Assembly: GCA_018873245.2 (NCBI GenBank)
Contig: JAEMBT020000003.1
Location: forward strand, 4,917,843 to 4,981,842
From: Archegozetes longisetosus
Taxonomy: Eukaryota; Arthropoda; Arachnida; Sarcoptiformes; Trhypochthoniidae
Length of the DNA stretch: 64,000 nucleotides
Reading direction: 5' to 3'
The notes beneath the pieces were generated by a model. It worked only from the letters and a program-made list of their open reading frames with translations. It did not search any database and had not been told where the DNA came from. Shown piece after piece: positions 50,875 to 62,704 of the stretch. Every line of letters begins with the position of its first letter. Within the stretch, counting starts at the first letter, position 1. A program made the position numbers and the translations under genes.

Positions 50875-51225
50875 CAAAACAAAGATTGTGGAATTATAGT
50901 TTTGTCTGAATAATTGAAATTTATAGGTGCTCCTATATCCTTTCTTTTATATGTAGATTCGAATTAAGGTTTTATTATGAATATATGCATTCTCAACTAT
51001 GCTGTAAAAAATTTGAAAATTTTAAGCCAAATAAGTTAGTGGTCAACTCGAACAAAATATTTCTCTTCAATGTAAACTTAATTCCATGTTCATCTCCGTT
51101 TCAATTACCTTTTCGAATTATTAATTCTGAAATACTAATACTTGTATATGTTACAGTCAAAGTGCTTAATTGGTCATTCTATAGTATTTTGAGGAAGAAA
51201 TGGCTGCATATAACTGGTGCTGAGT
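50875..51225 (+). repeat. Repeat copy shared with 58076-58360
   Basis: The two blocks match closely (for example AGGTGCTCCTATATCCTTTC / GGGTGCTCCTATATCCTTTC and TGCATTCTCAACTATGCTGT). An 80-codon frame inside is also present, partly, in the other copy, but I recognise no protein in it. It probably belongs to the duplicated elongase surroundings. Confidence 0.6.
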
Positions 51226-51470
51226 AAGTTCGGATTCCAGAGGTTTGTGGGTGAACCTGAAACCGAACCTCTAAACCTTTGAATATATGCCTATTTTGTA
51301 CATTTTAAGCATTGTAAACAATATCTTCAAATTACAATATTGCACACTTTTCCCGTAATAGACAATGCATTAACAAAGAGTCATTACATTGGTTATTATA
51401 TACAATATAAATATTCCAATTGTTTTGAATCACAATAAATTAATAGTCTAAACCAGACGTTCTGGTTTGG
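51226..51470. repeat. Dispersed repeat, inverse copy at 56945-57225
   Basis: It begins GTTCGGATTCCAGAGGTT and contains CTGAAACCGAACCTCTAAAC. The inverse copy shares the whole block with indels. The GAGGTTCGG-rich end resembles a hAT-type MITE terminus. Ends are not exactly defined. Confidence 0.5.
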
Positions 51471-51779
51471 GTTTGATAGCCTCCGTGGTTCATTTATGCT
51501 CAGCAGAGATAGGTTTCATTAATCAGTAGTTTTGTGTTTTTCGTTTAAAAAGATTCAAATCAATACTTTAATAGTAATTGAATTTCAAAAGTATTTATTC
51601 TCAGTGTAGGAGTGAATAGAAGTTCAAGAGTAGAATCTTGAACCTAGTAATATACAGTATATGACGACGGAATGAATAACTAGTTTGAAACATTGATAAC
51701 CAAATGAGTTTGTGTAAACAACTTTTTTCTAAGTGAGGTCGCCTTAAAGTTTTTAAACATAGAAATTGCTCTGTTCTTC

Positions 51780-52070
51780 TGATATGCCTACCATTTCGAT
51801 TGTATCGATGATCAATTGTTTCATTTATGTGATAATGTATTCGCATTATGCTTTGACCGAATTTGTACATGAGTGGTAGAAAAAGTAGACAACGAAGATT
51901 CAATTATTGTAATTAATCACAGATGCGCTTTGGTTTGTAACTGTCCACTTAAAACAAATTTGCCAATTGGTTATATTCCCTATAAGTTGGATAATTTACT
52001 TTGCTTACAATTCTTGGAATTTTATCAGGAATAGTATTATAAACCTGATTGAAAAACTGACTGATATCTC
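51780..52070 (+). pseudogene. Type-2 ELOVL exon-3 fragment
   Basis: From TATGCCTACCATTTCG onward the sequence follows exon 3 of copy A (MPTVSI..., CFI.VIMYS.YAL) but contains several stops and indels after that, and exons 1 and 2 are not upstream. A decayed fragment. Confidence 0.7.
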
Positions 52071-52972
52071 AATTTAATTTTAAAATATAACAAAAACCTA
52101 AACTTTATAATATAATTCTCAATACTAATAAATATTGAAAACTTATGCTTTAAACAAAATAAATATCACTTAGTACTGAACTGATAAGAATTAAAATTTT
52201 TTGAAAATAAATCTGTTTCAAACTTTGTGTTTTTCTATCATTTGTGAAGTTTTGAAATTATGAGTGTTTTAGCTAAAAAGTCAGCTTTTTATCCCTTAGG
52301 AAATTTTAATGTCTCATTGTACAAGGTTTCATCTCTAAACTTCAAAACCTTTGAGTTATTCGACAAATTTTTCTCCTATTATCCCATAACTTGATAGTTA
52401 ATGTGAAGAAATATACCTGTGAATAAGGAAGGTCATAAACTTGAAAGTTAGATCTTAATTTGAATATAAAGAAGAGGTTTATATTGTAGGTCGTTAATTA
52501 GATTTCGTATTAACTTTCGTCAATCTTAGACAGATATTTTTTAAATGATAAAAATGTCTAATACGAACAGTCTAAGTAATGTTTGTACGAACACAATTGA
52601 ATTATTTAACTAAATCAAATTCCTCATTTGATTGCGTTAGTTGGCGTTAAATAACAAGATTACTATCCCATTCTATTTCCCAATTATGTTTCGCAATCTT
52701 TTTTTTTTTAACTATATGAGCTATTAAAAGAGTTTTTTAATTATAAATGGAGGAAATTATAAGAATTACAAAATAGCTATTATATATAACTCCGTAACTA
52801 TTTCTGGTACGTTTTGGTTTGATCCAAGAATTTCCTTAAGAATTAATTATGTAAAAATTCATATAATATGAAATAGCTTTAAAGATATTCATATTTAAGC
52901 ACTGATTTGAAACTTACGTTTTCAGTTTGAGTCAAACCGAAGTTCAGCGATAGTGAACTAACGACTAAAAAA

Positions 52973-53063
52973 TGTCAAGTATGTTCTATTATTTATACCA
53001 ATACTGGTTCGACAATCAGGATCCTCGAACCAAACACTTACCACTAGTTAATCATTCGCCGTT
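52973..53063 (+). pseudogene. Type-1 ELOVL exon-1 5' scrap
   Basis: It starts with an ATG in the same context as copies C, F and G and reads about 30 codons (MSSMFYYLYQYWFDNQDPRT, then the NHSP region) before the sequence folds back on itself. No further exon follows. Confidence 0.8.
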
Positions 53064-53509
53064 AACAATCATAACGGCGAATGATTAACTTTGACATTTT
53101 TAGTCGTTAGTTCACTATCGCTGAACTTCGGTTTGACTCAAACTGAAAACGTAAGTTTCAAATCAGTGCTTAAATAGTTAAGGAATTACATCTAATAATT
53201 ATTTTGTAATTCTCATAATTTCCTCCATCTATAATAAAGGAAAAACTCTTCCAATAGTTCATATAATTAAAGGGAAAGATTGCAAAACATGATTAAGAAA
53301 TAAATGGAATCTTATAGTTTAATGCAAATTAACACAATCAAATGTGGAATTTGATTCAGTTAAATAAGTCAATTGTGTTTGTATAAGTGTTGCTCAGAAG
53401 GTTCGTATTAGACATTCTGATCATTTAAATAATGTCTGTCTAAGATTGACGAAAGTTAATACGAAATTTAGTTTCGAAGGTCAATATAAGCGACCTTTCG
53501 TTTAAGGTG

Positions 53510-54045
53510 ACGCGTCAAAACAGCGCGGCAATAACAGCGCGGCAATAACAGCGCGTGCAATAATAGCGCGGGAATAACAGCGCAAAACAAAAACAGCGCT
53601 AATTTGTTGTTGTTTTGATTGTCATTAGTGTTTTTATTTGTTTTGATTCGTTTTAATTCATTTTAAATTGTTTTAATTTTATAAAATTTGTTTTAATTCG
53701 GTTTATTTATTTTATTTGTTCAACTTTGGTGCCATTAATTCATTTAAAGCAACTTACAGGTCAGTTTTCGCTACAATTATATTTTAAATGTTAATTTAAG
53801 TGTATATAATTAAATTCGCTGCTTGCCGCCCTTGTACCCGAAAAACACACTTGAGTCTCCGCAAAGCTCACAAATTTTTGGCGTTCTATAAAACCAATAA
53901 TTACTTAATTACTTAATTACTTAAGAATTGTGTCACTACCGTTATTTACTTACGCTGTTTTTGTCCGCGCTGTTATTTACTTGCGCTGTTTTGACGTGCG
54001 CTATTATAACGCGCGCTGTTATTGCCGCGCTGTTTTGACGTTTAA
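53510..54045. mobile_element. GC-rich element with ACAGCGCG subterminal repeats
   Basis: Both ends carry arrays of ACAGCGCG/CAATAACAGCGCG units in opposite orientation: at least five at 53518-53600 and five at 53950-54040. The outermost GTCAAAACAGCGCGGCAATA block is an exact inverted repeat. TTTAA is present at both borders, so a TTAA target is possible. No transposase is inside; the middle is AT-rich. Confidence 0.75.
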
Positions 54046-54390
54046 ACACTTCATTATATTAAAATTAAGATAACTTGTAATTTCAGATTGATGAACTTCC
54101 CTATTCATCAGTTTGTTTCTTCACATCAACTTTCAAAGTATGAGATAAAAGTAGGAAAATTTGTTGAATAACTCAAACATTTTGAGATACTCTAAAGTGA
54201 GATGAAAACCTATACAGTTAGAGACATTGCAATTTGCTGTGGGATAAGAAGCCGACTTTTAAGTAAAACACTTGTAGTTTCACAACTTCATAAATGATAG
54301 ATAAAACACAAAGTTTGAAACAGAGACTTATTTTTAAAACAATGTTAATTCTCATCAGCCCAACATTTGTTTCAAAGTCTAATTTCTTTA

Positions 54391-54768
54391 AGTCTTATAT
54401 CAAAATGATCGTAATATGATTAAAATAGTGCTTATGAACAATGTCATGTTTGCTAATAAGTGTAGATTACATCTCAAGATTTCTTTGATTTCTATTTTCA
54501 AATATTAATAGTCAGGTAAAAACTTTGATTCCACTGAATTCTGTCTTAACGATTCGCAAAACTGTCAGCAAATTTTAAGTCTTTAACAATTTCTCGTGCA
54601 ATCAATTATTGTTTATTTAATAAATCTAGATTATTTTTGTTATGACTAAAGGATTTGAAGAAATAATTGTAGCAATCTCTCAAATAATAACTCACTCAAC
54701 ATAATATTATTCAGATTTGGGCTCTATAAGACTTGATCACACTAAATAAAATAATGTCAATCATTAGT
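54391..54768. other. Noncoding spacer
   Basis: AT-rich, nothing recognised. Its last 10 bp are the left target duplication of the next element. Confidence 0.4.
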
Positions 54769-55200
54769 AGGATGACCAAGTCAAAAACTTTTAAATGCTG
54801 GACAAAAAGAATTTTGGCCCCCTTACAAAATTTTTTAAAGAGTTTTAACCTGATTGAAGTTACAAGTCACAGTTTGAAATAACAATTACTTGAAATATAA
54901 ACTAAAGACTTGTTTGAGAACTGCACTTTATAAGAGTCACACACGATGTGAATGAAAACAAGGTATCAGATAAATAGATTAAAACTCTCTATCTAAAGAC
55001 TTCTACATATTTTAAGATAAGAAACGTGTTGACAATAAAATTGCATTATTTGCATTAAATGAAAACATAAAGTAGAAATCTGTTAAGATAAATCTTAAAA
55101 TGTGTGATATTTTCCGTCCCGCAAAGGGTGCATACAGCATGCGGGACACAACTCTTAAATGTGGGACAATCCCGCACAATGCGGGACACTTTGTCACCCT
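54769..55200. mobile_element. MITE with perfect 10-bp target duplication
   Basis: The element starts AGGATGACCAAGT and ends ACTTTGTCACCCT (inverted). AATCATTAGT flanks it on both sides (54759-54768, 55201-55210). The duplicated segment at 63107-63116 has a single AATCATTAGT without the element. The right end carries GCGGGACA repeats. The long duplication suggests a Mutator-like mechanism. Confidence 0.88.
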
Positions 55201-56290
55201 AATCATTAGTGAAATTTTTATAAACATTTTAATTGGAATTCCCAGAAAAATTCTTACTATCATTTGGATTCTTAGTTATTTTTTAATTATTTCTTTTGAT
55301 TGTTAAAGAGAATTGACTGACATTTGTCAGATCTACAAGTTATTTCTGTTAAATAACATAATGTTTCCGAAAATTCAAACCATGATACTTGAAATGATGC
55401 AAATTCATAAGTCCTGTCAAATCGGTAGTTTCTTGAGATATATTTTATATAAATAACTACTTTTAAATTAATAGAATAAGTTAGTGTAAATTTCTTTTTC
55501 CAAGAAAACCCTTTAATATTATTTGTTTTACAATATTCACATGAGAAGGTTAGGTAAATTATAATCAACCGAATATTCACAAGAGCTCCTATAATGTAGA
55601 TTACTCTATTTCCGTATTTATTGGTATTAAAAATTTGTTCCGAAGCTTAGTTGTTTTTATATTTTACAATTTAATTGAAGAATCAGTGAGTTTTTGAAGC
55701 GGATTTCTTATACTATTTCTGATAAAATTCAAATAGTAAGAAAGAACGATGTTATTACCCTAATTATAGGAAATACAACAAACTGGCAAGTTTGTTTGAA
55801 GTAAACAATTGTAACCAAATCGCAACTGCGATGCATTGCAATAATTGAATTTTTGTTATATGATTTTTCCATCACAGATATTTCTACCATTTAGGTCCTA
55901 ATGTGGCCAAAGTGTAATGCGAATACATGATCATATGAATGAAACAATTGATTATCGTTACAATTGAAATGGTAGGTATGTTTGAAGAATAAAGTAATTT
56001 TTATATTTAAAAACTTAAGATTACAGTAAACTGCCATTTATATCCCTGCCGTTACTGTCCCTCTGCCGATATTATCCCGCATTTCTCAAAACATAACAAA
56101 ACATTTCCATTTCTATTGACTACCATTAGTATCCCTCTGCCGTTAGTATCCCTCTACTCATGAAAAATCATCCAGGGACAATAATGGCAGTTTACTGTAT
56201 CAAATTTTGAAAGAAGTTGTTTCCACAGACTCATTAGGTTATCAATAAAAAAAAGTAATGAAATGACTCAAACTAGTTATTTGTTCCGAC
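55201..56290. repeat. Segment duplicated at 63107-64000
   Basis: The two segments are almost identical over about 0.9 kb, apart from the 164-bp element at 56034-56197, which is absent from the second copy, and small indels. Both contain the type-2 elongase 3' flank and exon 3 in minus orientation. The other copy runs to the end of the window. Confidence 0.9.
56034..56197. mobile_element. 164-bp pogo-type MITE
   Basis: The ends CAGTAAACTGCCATTTATAT and, inverted, CAGTAAACTGCCATTATTGT are flanked by TA (56032-56033, 56198-56199). The inside repeats ATCCCTCTGCCGTTA-like units. The paralogous locus near 63927 is empty. Confidence 0.9.
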
Positions 56291-56944
56291 GTGATATACT
56301 GAGTATCGTTTGTTATAGCAAACAATACTTCTGAATATATATAAAAGTTGAACAAATAATGGATATCTTTTATCAGTTTCTTAAAGAGCTTTGGAATATT
56401 CATGATCAAAAAATTGAGAATCGATATATTTCTGATGATAATTAAACTTTATAAAAAAAGCTTTGAATAAAGTTTCTGAAATTATTCTGAAGAAATTCTA
56501 AACTAGAAAGACTTCAATTATTCAGAAATTATCATTAGATGGATTGATGAAAAGCCAACCTGCGGAAGGAAGAGATATTTGATGCTAAACATGAAAGAAT
56601 GAAATCTGAAATTTTTTTCTGAGAGCTATGATGAAAGTGTCGACTAAATCAACGATTTTTGACAAACAATAATAAGCGATTTCAATGAATTCCATCGCCG
56701 TATCTGATCTATTTCTCTTTAGATTCTTAAAGCTCCACATTTCGAGACCAAAACAACTAATTTTCAGCACTTTGACAAAGAAATAGGTGTTAATTAATAT
56801 CTATAAAATGAAAATAAAAAATTCTATAGTGAAACTAAATATAACGTTCGTTTAGAATAGCCTAATATTGATATTATTTTGATTTTTACCGCTAAAACGT
56901 TATAAGTAATCCTGATCATAAATGAACTTCAGAGCTTCTCGAGT

Positions 56945-57225
56945 CTGAACTTGAGCCTCAGGTTTAAATTATTAATTCACTGAGATTCAAAACAATTGGT
57001 TGAATATTTATGTTGTATATAATATCTAAATGACTCTCTGTTAATGCATTTTCTATTACAAGAAAAATATGCAAAGAAGTGTGCAATACTGTAATTTGAG
57101 GATGTAATTTGAGTTGCAATGTTTAAAATATACAAAATAGGTACATATTCAAAAGTTTAGAGGTTCGGTTTCAGGTTCGTTCACGAACCTCTAGAATCCG
57201 AACCTGTTCAGTATTAGTTACAAGT
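56945..57225. repeat. Dispersed repeat, inverse copy of 51226-51470
   Basis: It contains AGAGGTTCGGTTTCAGGTTC and ends with a TAGAATCCGAACCTG block. It lies within the decayed copy D. Confidence 0.5.
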
Positions 57226-57474
57226 AATTATTTCTTTCTTTAAATGGAAAGCGTTTCAATTTTTCGTAATTATTGGTATTATCAGAATAACCAAAAGAAA
57301 CTATCTAATAATATACACGTTGTCGCCAGAGAATGATTGACTAAAAAGTATTCTTAAGATCTTGGGTCACGAGTTTTGTCCTGATTTAGATGCAACAAAT
57401 AGAAAACTGATGAATTTGAATTTAATAAATTTTGTAGTTCATTTACTATTATTCTTTCAAAAGTTTAAATTATT

Positions 57475-58075
57475 TTGAATTAGTCAAAATAAATAGCTCA
57501 GAAAGTTCTAAGAATAAGTCAAATTTCCGAACTCTGATTAAAATATGATAAGATGACCTTCAAACCAAAATTAACATTACATTTATTCTCATATTCATGA
57601 TAATACGAGTTGATGAAAACAAGTCGACGAAAAATTTTAAAGGAAATAAATTATGTTAAGATATTTCCTTATTTTTTCCACTAATTACATACGTGTTTAC
57701 TAAATAAAATTTTTCATTTCAAAATTATGGGCACTAATCATTTCAAATCTTTGCTGCATTCAGTTAAGAAATGAATAGTATATCGCTTTTGCTTTTGCGC
57801 AATTTTTCTTTTACAAAGTGAGGAAAATTTTTTCTTCGCTTCTGAATTTTGTAATACAAACGAACTGACATATAGAAACTAAATTCTATTCTTATCCTGC
57901 TCATTCACTATAAGAACTTTGTTTTAATTATGTGGAGAAAAATGAATAGCATAAAAAGTTTGAATACATTCCAATTATTTTTTATAATTTGATTACGAAA
58001 TTTTACGTTGAATTGTATTTTGTAATTTGAGTTATAATAGAAGATGAATTTCTTAATGTGTTTGAAGGGCTACAC
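57475..58075 (-). other. 5' flank of type-2 copy D
   Basis: The sequence parallels the inverse of 1-599 and runs alongside 4114-4550 (TCAAATTTCCGAACTCTGAT, TATTCTTATCC.ACTCATTCACT). No gene is seen. Confidence 0.6.
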
Positions 58076-58360
58076 GTCATTATAGTTTTGTCTGAATAAT
58101 TGAAACTTACGGGTGCTCCTATATCCTTTCTTTTATAAGTAGATTCGAATTAAGGTTTTATTATGAATATATGCATTCTCAACTATGCTGTAAAAACATT
58201 GAAAAATGTCAGTCAAATAAGTTAGTGGTCAACTCGAACAAAATGTTTCTCTTTAACGTAAACTTAATTCCATGTTCATCTCCGTTTCAATTACCTTTTC
58301 GAATTATTAGTTCTGAAATACTAATACCTGTACATATTTCGTGTTATTTATAGTCGATAT
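58076..58360 (+). repeat. Repeat copy shared with 50875-51225
   Basis: Close match to the earlier block, ending near the CTAATACCTGTACAT region. A 60-codon frame inside has no recognised product. Confidence 0.6.
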
Positions 58361-59932
58361 TTAAAGAGCGTTTCATTTTAATAGTCAGTATTAGTTTTGT
58401 AATAACTTCTTTATTTGTTAATCAAAACAATAAAAGATGTACCAAACCAAAATTAAATAGATGATAGTTTTATGCACTATATGACTTTTAAGTTGTGATG
58501 AATTATTTTAGGTTGCTTGGATGTAGTTTAGGCATATTAACTATGGATACTTATTCAAATAATCAGTGATTATTGCGTTACATTTTCATGAGCGTAAGTC
58601 AATAGCTATAGTGATGAGTAACTAAGAGTGTATTCTACATTTCTTCATCGTGTACATCCTTGTATCGAAAAAATAGTTATTATATGGACATATAGCTAAA
58701 CTTACATCATTTATCTCTAGTTTCATTTATCTTATATTACATTTAATTAATAAAAAAGTTATTACAAAAATAAATGTCAACTATTAAAATTAAAACCCTT
58801 TAGTTATATTTTAAAAACTAACTTATTCGGTACAAATGACTTTTTTCATAAGATAAAATACTGCCATAAATGAAAACAAAATTTTGTATTCAAAGTCATA
58901 GTTTTCTAGTTTAACAATTCGTCTTCAAAGCTATGAAATGTTTGTTCAAACTATAAGCAAAATTTAGAACAAAACTTCCAAATTGTTTATGACAAACCGA
59001 GACATTCTATAGTTATTAATGTTTAATAGCCCATTTGAATATTTTAAGTAATCTAGATTTGAATATGACTCAAACTAAAACTTCATTGAATGCATTTAAA
59101 CCAAATGATCTTTCAAATAATGCGGAAGGATCAATAAAAGACTTATAAAGTGGAACTCGTTATGAGAAATACATTTTTATGCTTATTTTGCACATGTCTG
59201 AGCTATTGAGTAATCAAATTATACTAAAACGCTAGACGCTTACTGTCGTTGATGCCGCAAAGCCATAAGAAACAATCATGTATCTAGTATTTCATTTGGA
59301 TAACTGCCGAAAACAATATTCTATCCTTCTCACCTTCAACCCAACTTAAGACTCAAATATTTAGTACACACAATAGATCGTGAAAGTTAATGTGAACAAA
59401 TATACCTGTGAATAAGGAAGGTCATCAATTTGAAAGTCAGAAGTTATCTTAATTTGAATGTAAAGAAGAGTTTTATAGTGTAGGTCGTTAATTAGATTTC
59501 GTATTAACTTTCGTCAATCTTAGACAGATATTATTTAAATGATCAAAATGTCCAGTACGAACAATCTAAGTAATGCTTATACGAACACAATTGACTTTTT
59601 AGTAAAGTCAAATTCCACATTTGATTGCGTTAGTTGGCGTTAAATAATAAGATTCCCATTCTATTTCCCAATTATGTTTCGCAATCTTTAATTATATGAA
59701 TTAAAAGAACTTTTTAATTATAAATCGAGGAAATTATAAGAATTACAAAATAGCTATTATATATAAGTAACTATTTCTAGGTTTTGGTTTGAAATTTCCT
59801 TAAGAATTAATTAAAAAATTCATATAATATGAAATAGCTATAAATATATTCATATTTAAGCACTGATTTGAAACTTGCAGTTTCAGTTTGAGTCAAAACG
59901 AATTTCAGTAATAGTGACACTAACGACCAAAA
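58361..59932 (+). other. Intergenic region and 5' flank of elongase G
   Basis: From 58361 to about 59394 nothing is recognised. From 59395 to 59932 the sequence is the type-1 upstream region shared with 35811-36680 and 52440-52972; it lacks the foldback element seen before copy F. Confidence 0.55.
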
Positions 59933-61738
59933 ATGTCAAATATGTTCTATTATTTATACCAATACTGGTACGACTATCAGGATCCTCGAACCGCTCATTT
60001 GCCTCTAGTTAATCATTCGCCGTTAACAATCATATTGATAATGACTACTTATTACTTATTGGTCACTAAATTCATACCAAAATTTATGGAAACTCGAAGA
60101 CCGTATCAACTTCGACTGCCAATGTTAATATATAACACTCTGATGATTGTATCGAATGCTTACTCCTTCTATGAAGCTTTTAAAAGATTTAATTACGGAA
60201 AAGTACTTTTAAACTTTAAATATCCAACTGACAAAACATTAACACCAGAGTTATCCACATATATCAATTTAGGTAAGTTTCATAATGTATTTGTTTTATA
60301 CAAGTAATATCTTTGCAGTTATCGTTTAAGACAGTCATTATAGTCGATATAAAGAGTTAAGCTCGAAATTAAATAATGACACATTATCTGTTCAATTCCT
60401 ACTTTCGAAAATTAGTTTAGAAACACTCCAATGTTCATAAATGTAGCTGTAAAATAGGATTTATGTCTCGAATTAAGTCAGATTTTGCTACGGTTGAAAC
60501 TTTATAAAACCACTTCACTTTTGTTTCAATTATTGTGACTCTTTGTGAGTTACTTCTATTTTATTCTTCAAATTATTTAGTATTTTTCTGCGTCTTTTCT
60601 TCTCTAAAATCATTTACTTTTGCTTCAATGAATTGTTCGATCTATACATTCAGAAACTCATAACTAAAGTTAAAATTTTACCAAATATGATTTACTTGTA
60701 TTTTTTAGTGACTAAATCCCAATTCAGGATGTCATTAATTATATGATTATAACCGCATTAATCAAAGATTTCAATGAAAAATTTCTTATTTATATACAAG
60801 GCAATTATTAAGCGATTAATTTCCATAACAAAATGCATTTTGAGGCAATTTTTTGTTTTTAGAAAATTTGAAACCTATAATAACATTATGAGATTCATGG
60901 CGAATTTATTTCAAATCCGTCATTTTATATTAGTTTATTGCGAGATTTCAAGTCATACTCTTTTTCTAGTTTTGAACATCAAATAAAAGAATGAAATATC
61001 TTTAAGGTAGAATAATTATCCTTATTTAACAAAAATTATCTGAAACTTATTGCGCTTAACTCAAACATTTTCTTAGACTGAACTGCAGTCACAACTTTAT
61101 GAGTTTAGTCGACATTTTCATGCATTAGAACTACTCTATAGCAGAAAGAGATAGCACTCACAAATTGAAATGAATTTTAAACGAATATTGTTCAATTTAC
61201 AGGTTATTTGTATTTAATAACAAAATTCGCTGATTTGATCGACACCTTCTTTTTTGCGTTACGTAAAAAGAATGGTCATATTTCGTTTCTGCACTTATAT
61301 CATCACATTTGTGTTCCCATCTTGGGATGGTTAGTGATTAAAATAAACCTTTTCATGCCTGGTGCCCTTCTTTTCGCAACATTAAATACTTTTGTAAGAA
61401 TTCGGTGATTCATGCAGTTTATAAATGCTCCTACCAATAAGTAACGTTTGGTTCAATTTTTAATCTTTTTCAATTGACAGGTTCACTTCGTTATGTATTC
61501 GTATTACGCTTTATCAGCACTTGGGCCCGAAATGCAAAAGTACTTGTGGTGGAAAAGATATATAACTCAATTACAGTTGTCACAATTCGCAATTCTTGGT
61601 ATATATGCTGTTGTAATGATTTTCATGCAAGAGGGTTATCCTTTATTCTGGTTTATGGTTGGATTACCTCAACCGTTTTTCTTTTTCTATATGTTTTACG
61701 ATTTCTATCGAAAAGCATATAAAAAGCGATTAAATTGA
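59933..61738 (+). CDS. Type-1 ELOVL very-long-chain fatty acid elongase, copy G (intact)
   Basis: The exons are 59933-60272, 61203-61393 and 61481-61738 (introns of 930 and 87 bp, GT-AG). Lengths of 340, 191 and 258 bp equal those of copy C, and the join is open for 262 aa. It carries DPRT, the histidine box HLYHH (144-148), [13 protein letters not shown] from residue 182, [17 protein letters not shown] and the basic KKRLN tail. As an ELO protein it should catalyse acyl-CoA chain elongation in the ER membrane. Intron 1 carries no inserted element, so G may be closest to the ancestral layout. It differs from C at scattered residues, and the acyl chain used is unknown. Confidence 0.9.
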
Positions 61739-61826
61739 TTCAAAGTCACTTTGATCATAAATTTTGCTCCATTTAATAATAGATTTTTTATACCTTGTAA
61801 TCGATTAAATCAATTTGATTAGTGCA

Positions 61827-62704
61827 ATTCAGGCATAGAAGCCGAAATGTACTTCTTCTTGCCTGACTTTTGAAACTAAAAGGACACATAAAAATTAAAA
61901 GATAAGATTAGACCGAAAACAAATTTTTAATATTAATATTTAGTCATAAGCCCTTTTCAGAACGAACGAATGTGTGAGAAAGCTTTGAGAAACTGAGTCA
62001 GAGTTTCAACTATTTACAGATTAAATACTGTTTGATGTATTAGTTTGCAATTATTGAGTGAACATTTTTTCTATTCAATTCAGTGTGTAATAAATAAGAG
62101 ATCTACTTGTTGAATAATTCGTTAAATATCGTATATTTAAACGATATAAAGACTTATAGTATTTATAAATATCGCCGACTCTGATATAAAATGATGAATG
62201 ATTTCAGTTAACAGTTATTCGGTTAGTTTTACGATGAGTCAAATGCTGAATAGTTTAACAATTAATTTTCACATAGTCTTCTACTTTTTAGTACATTTGA
62301 ATTTATTTGTCTTTTTCTATTATTTTTATCGAACAATTTTTGCACTAAAAGTAAAAAATGGTTGAACAAATTATTGTCCAGACTATACAATATGCCATAA
62401 TGCTTAGAATTTTCTGTTTTAGGAACATGTTCAAGAATCTCATAGATATCCGAAAGTTTTTCGAAAGAACATTTATTCAAAATTTTTTAAAAATCATTTT
62501 GTGTATGGTTAATATTTAATGTGTAAATAGTTGAAACTCTGATTCAGTTTTTCAAAACTTTCTCACACATTCTTTCGTTCTGTGAAAGGCCTATATGACT
62601 AAATATTAAACATTAGTGTTCAGTCTAGTCCTATCTTTTGATTTTTATGTCCCCTTTTGGTTTCAAAAGTCAGGCAAGAAGTACATTTCGACTTCTATGC
62701 TTGA
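61827..62704. mobile_element. Long-inverted-repeat element downstream of elongase G
   Basis: The two ends, about 200 bp each (61827-62030 and 62505-62704), are inverse copies, from GGCATAGAAGCCGAAATGTA inward through CTTGCCTGACTTTTGAAAC and the TTTCTCACACATTC region. The element interrupts the 3' flank shared with copies C and F. The middle holds a minus-strand frame (62262-62480, 72 codons) without a recognised domain. Confidence 0.7.

Larger units (their letters stand above)
52170..54390. repeat. Second large palindrome, around a type-1 exon-1 scrap
   Basis: About 52170-52970 pairs in inverse orientation with about 53090-53500 and 54060-54390; the right arm is interrupted by the GC-rich element at 53510-54045. 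The innermost part, GTTAATCATTCGCCGTTA and its inverse (53046-53090), forms a tight hairpin. The left arm keeps about 80 bp of exon 1 that the right arm lacks. Confidence 0.75.
55683..57474 (-). pseudogene. Type-2 ELOVL elongase, copy D, decayed
   Basis: Three exon-like blocks in minus orientation follow the layout of copy A: exon 1 about 57474-57246 (ATG lost), exon 2 about 56799-56541 (readable as SKIVDLVDTF and a degraded histidine-box region), and exon 3 about 55980-55683 (acceptor AG lost, stops after the MYS.Y region). A MITE (56034-56197) sits between exons 2 and 3 and a dispersed repeat between exons 1 and 2. Confidence 0.75.

Noticed and set aside
58361-59394. Possible host gene between copies D and G
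   Set aside because: Only short frames, no splice-compatible protein motifs.
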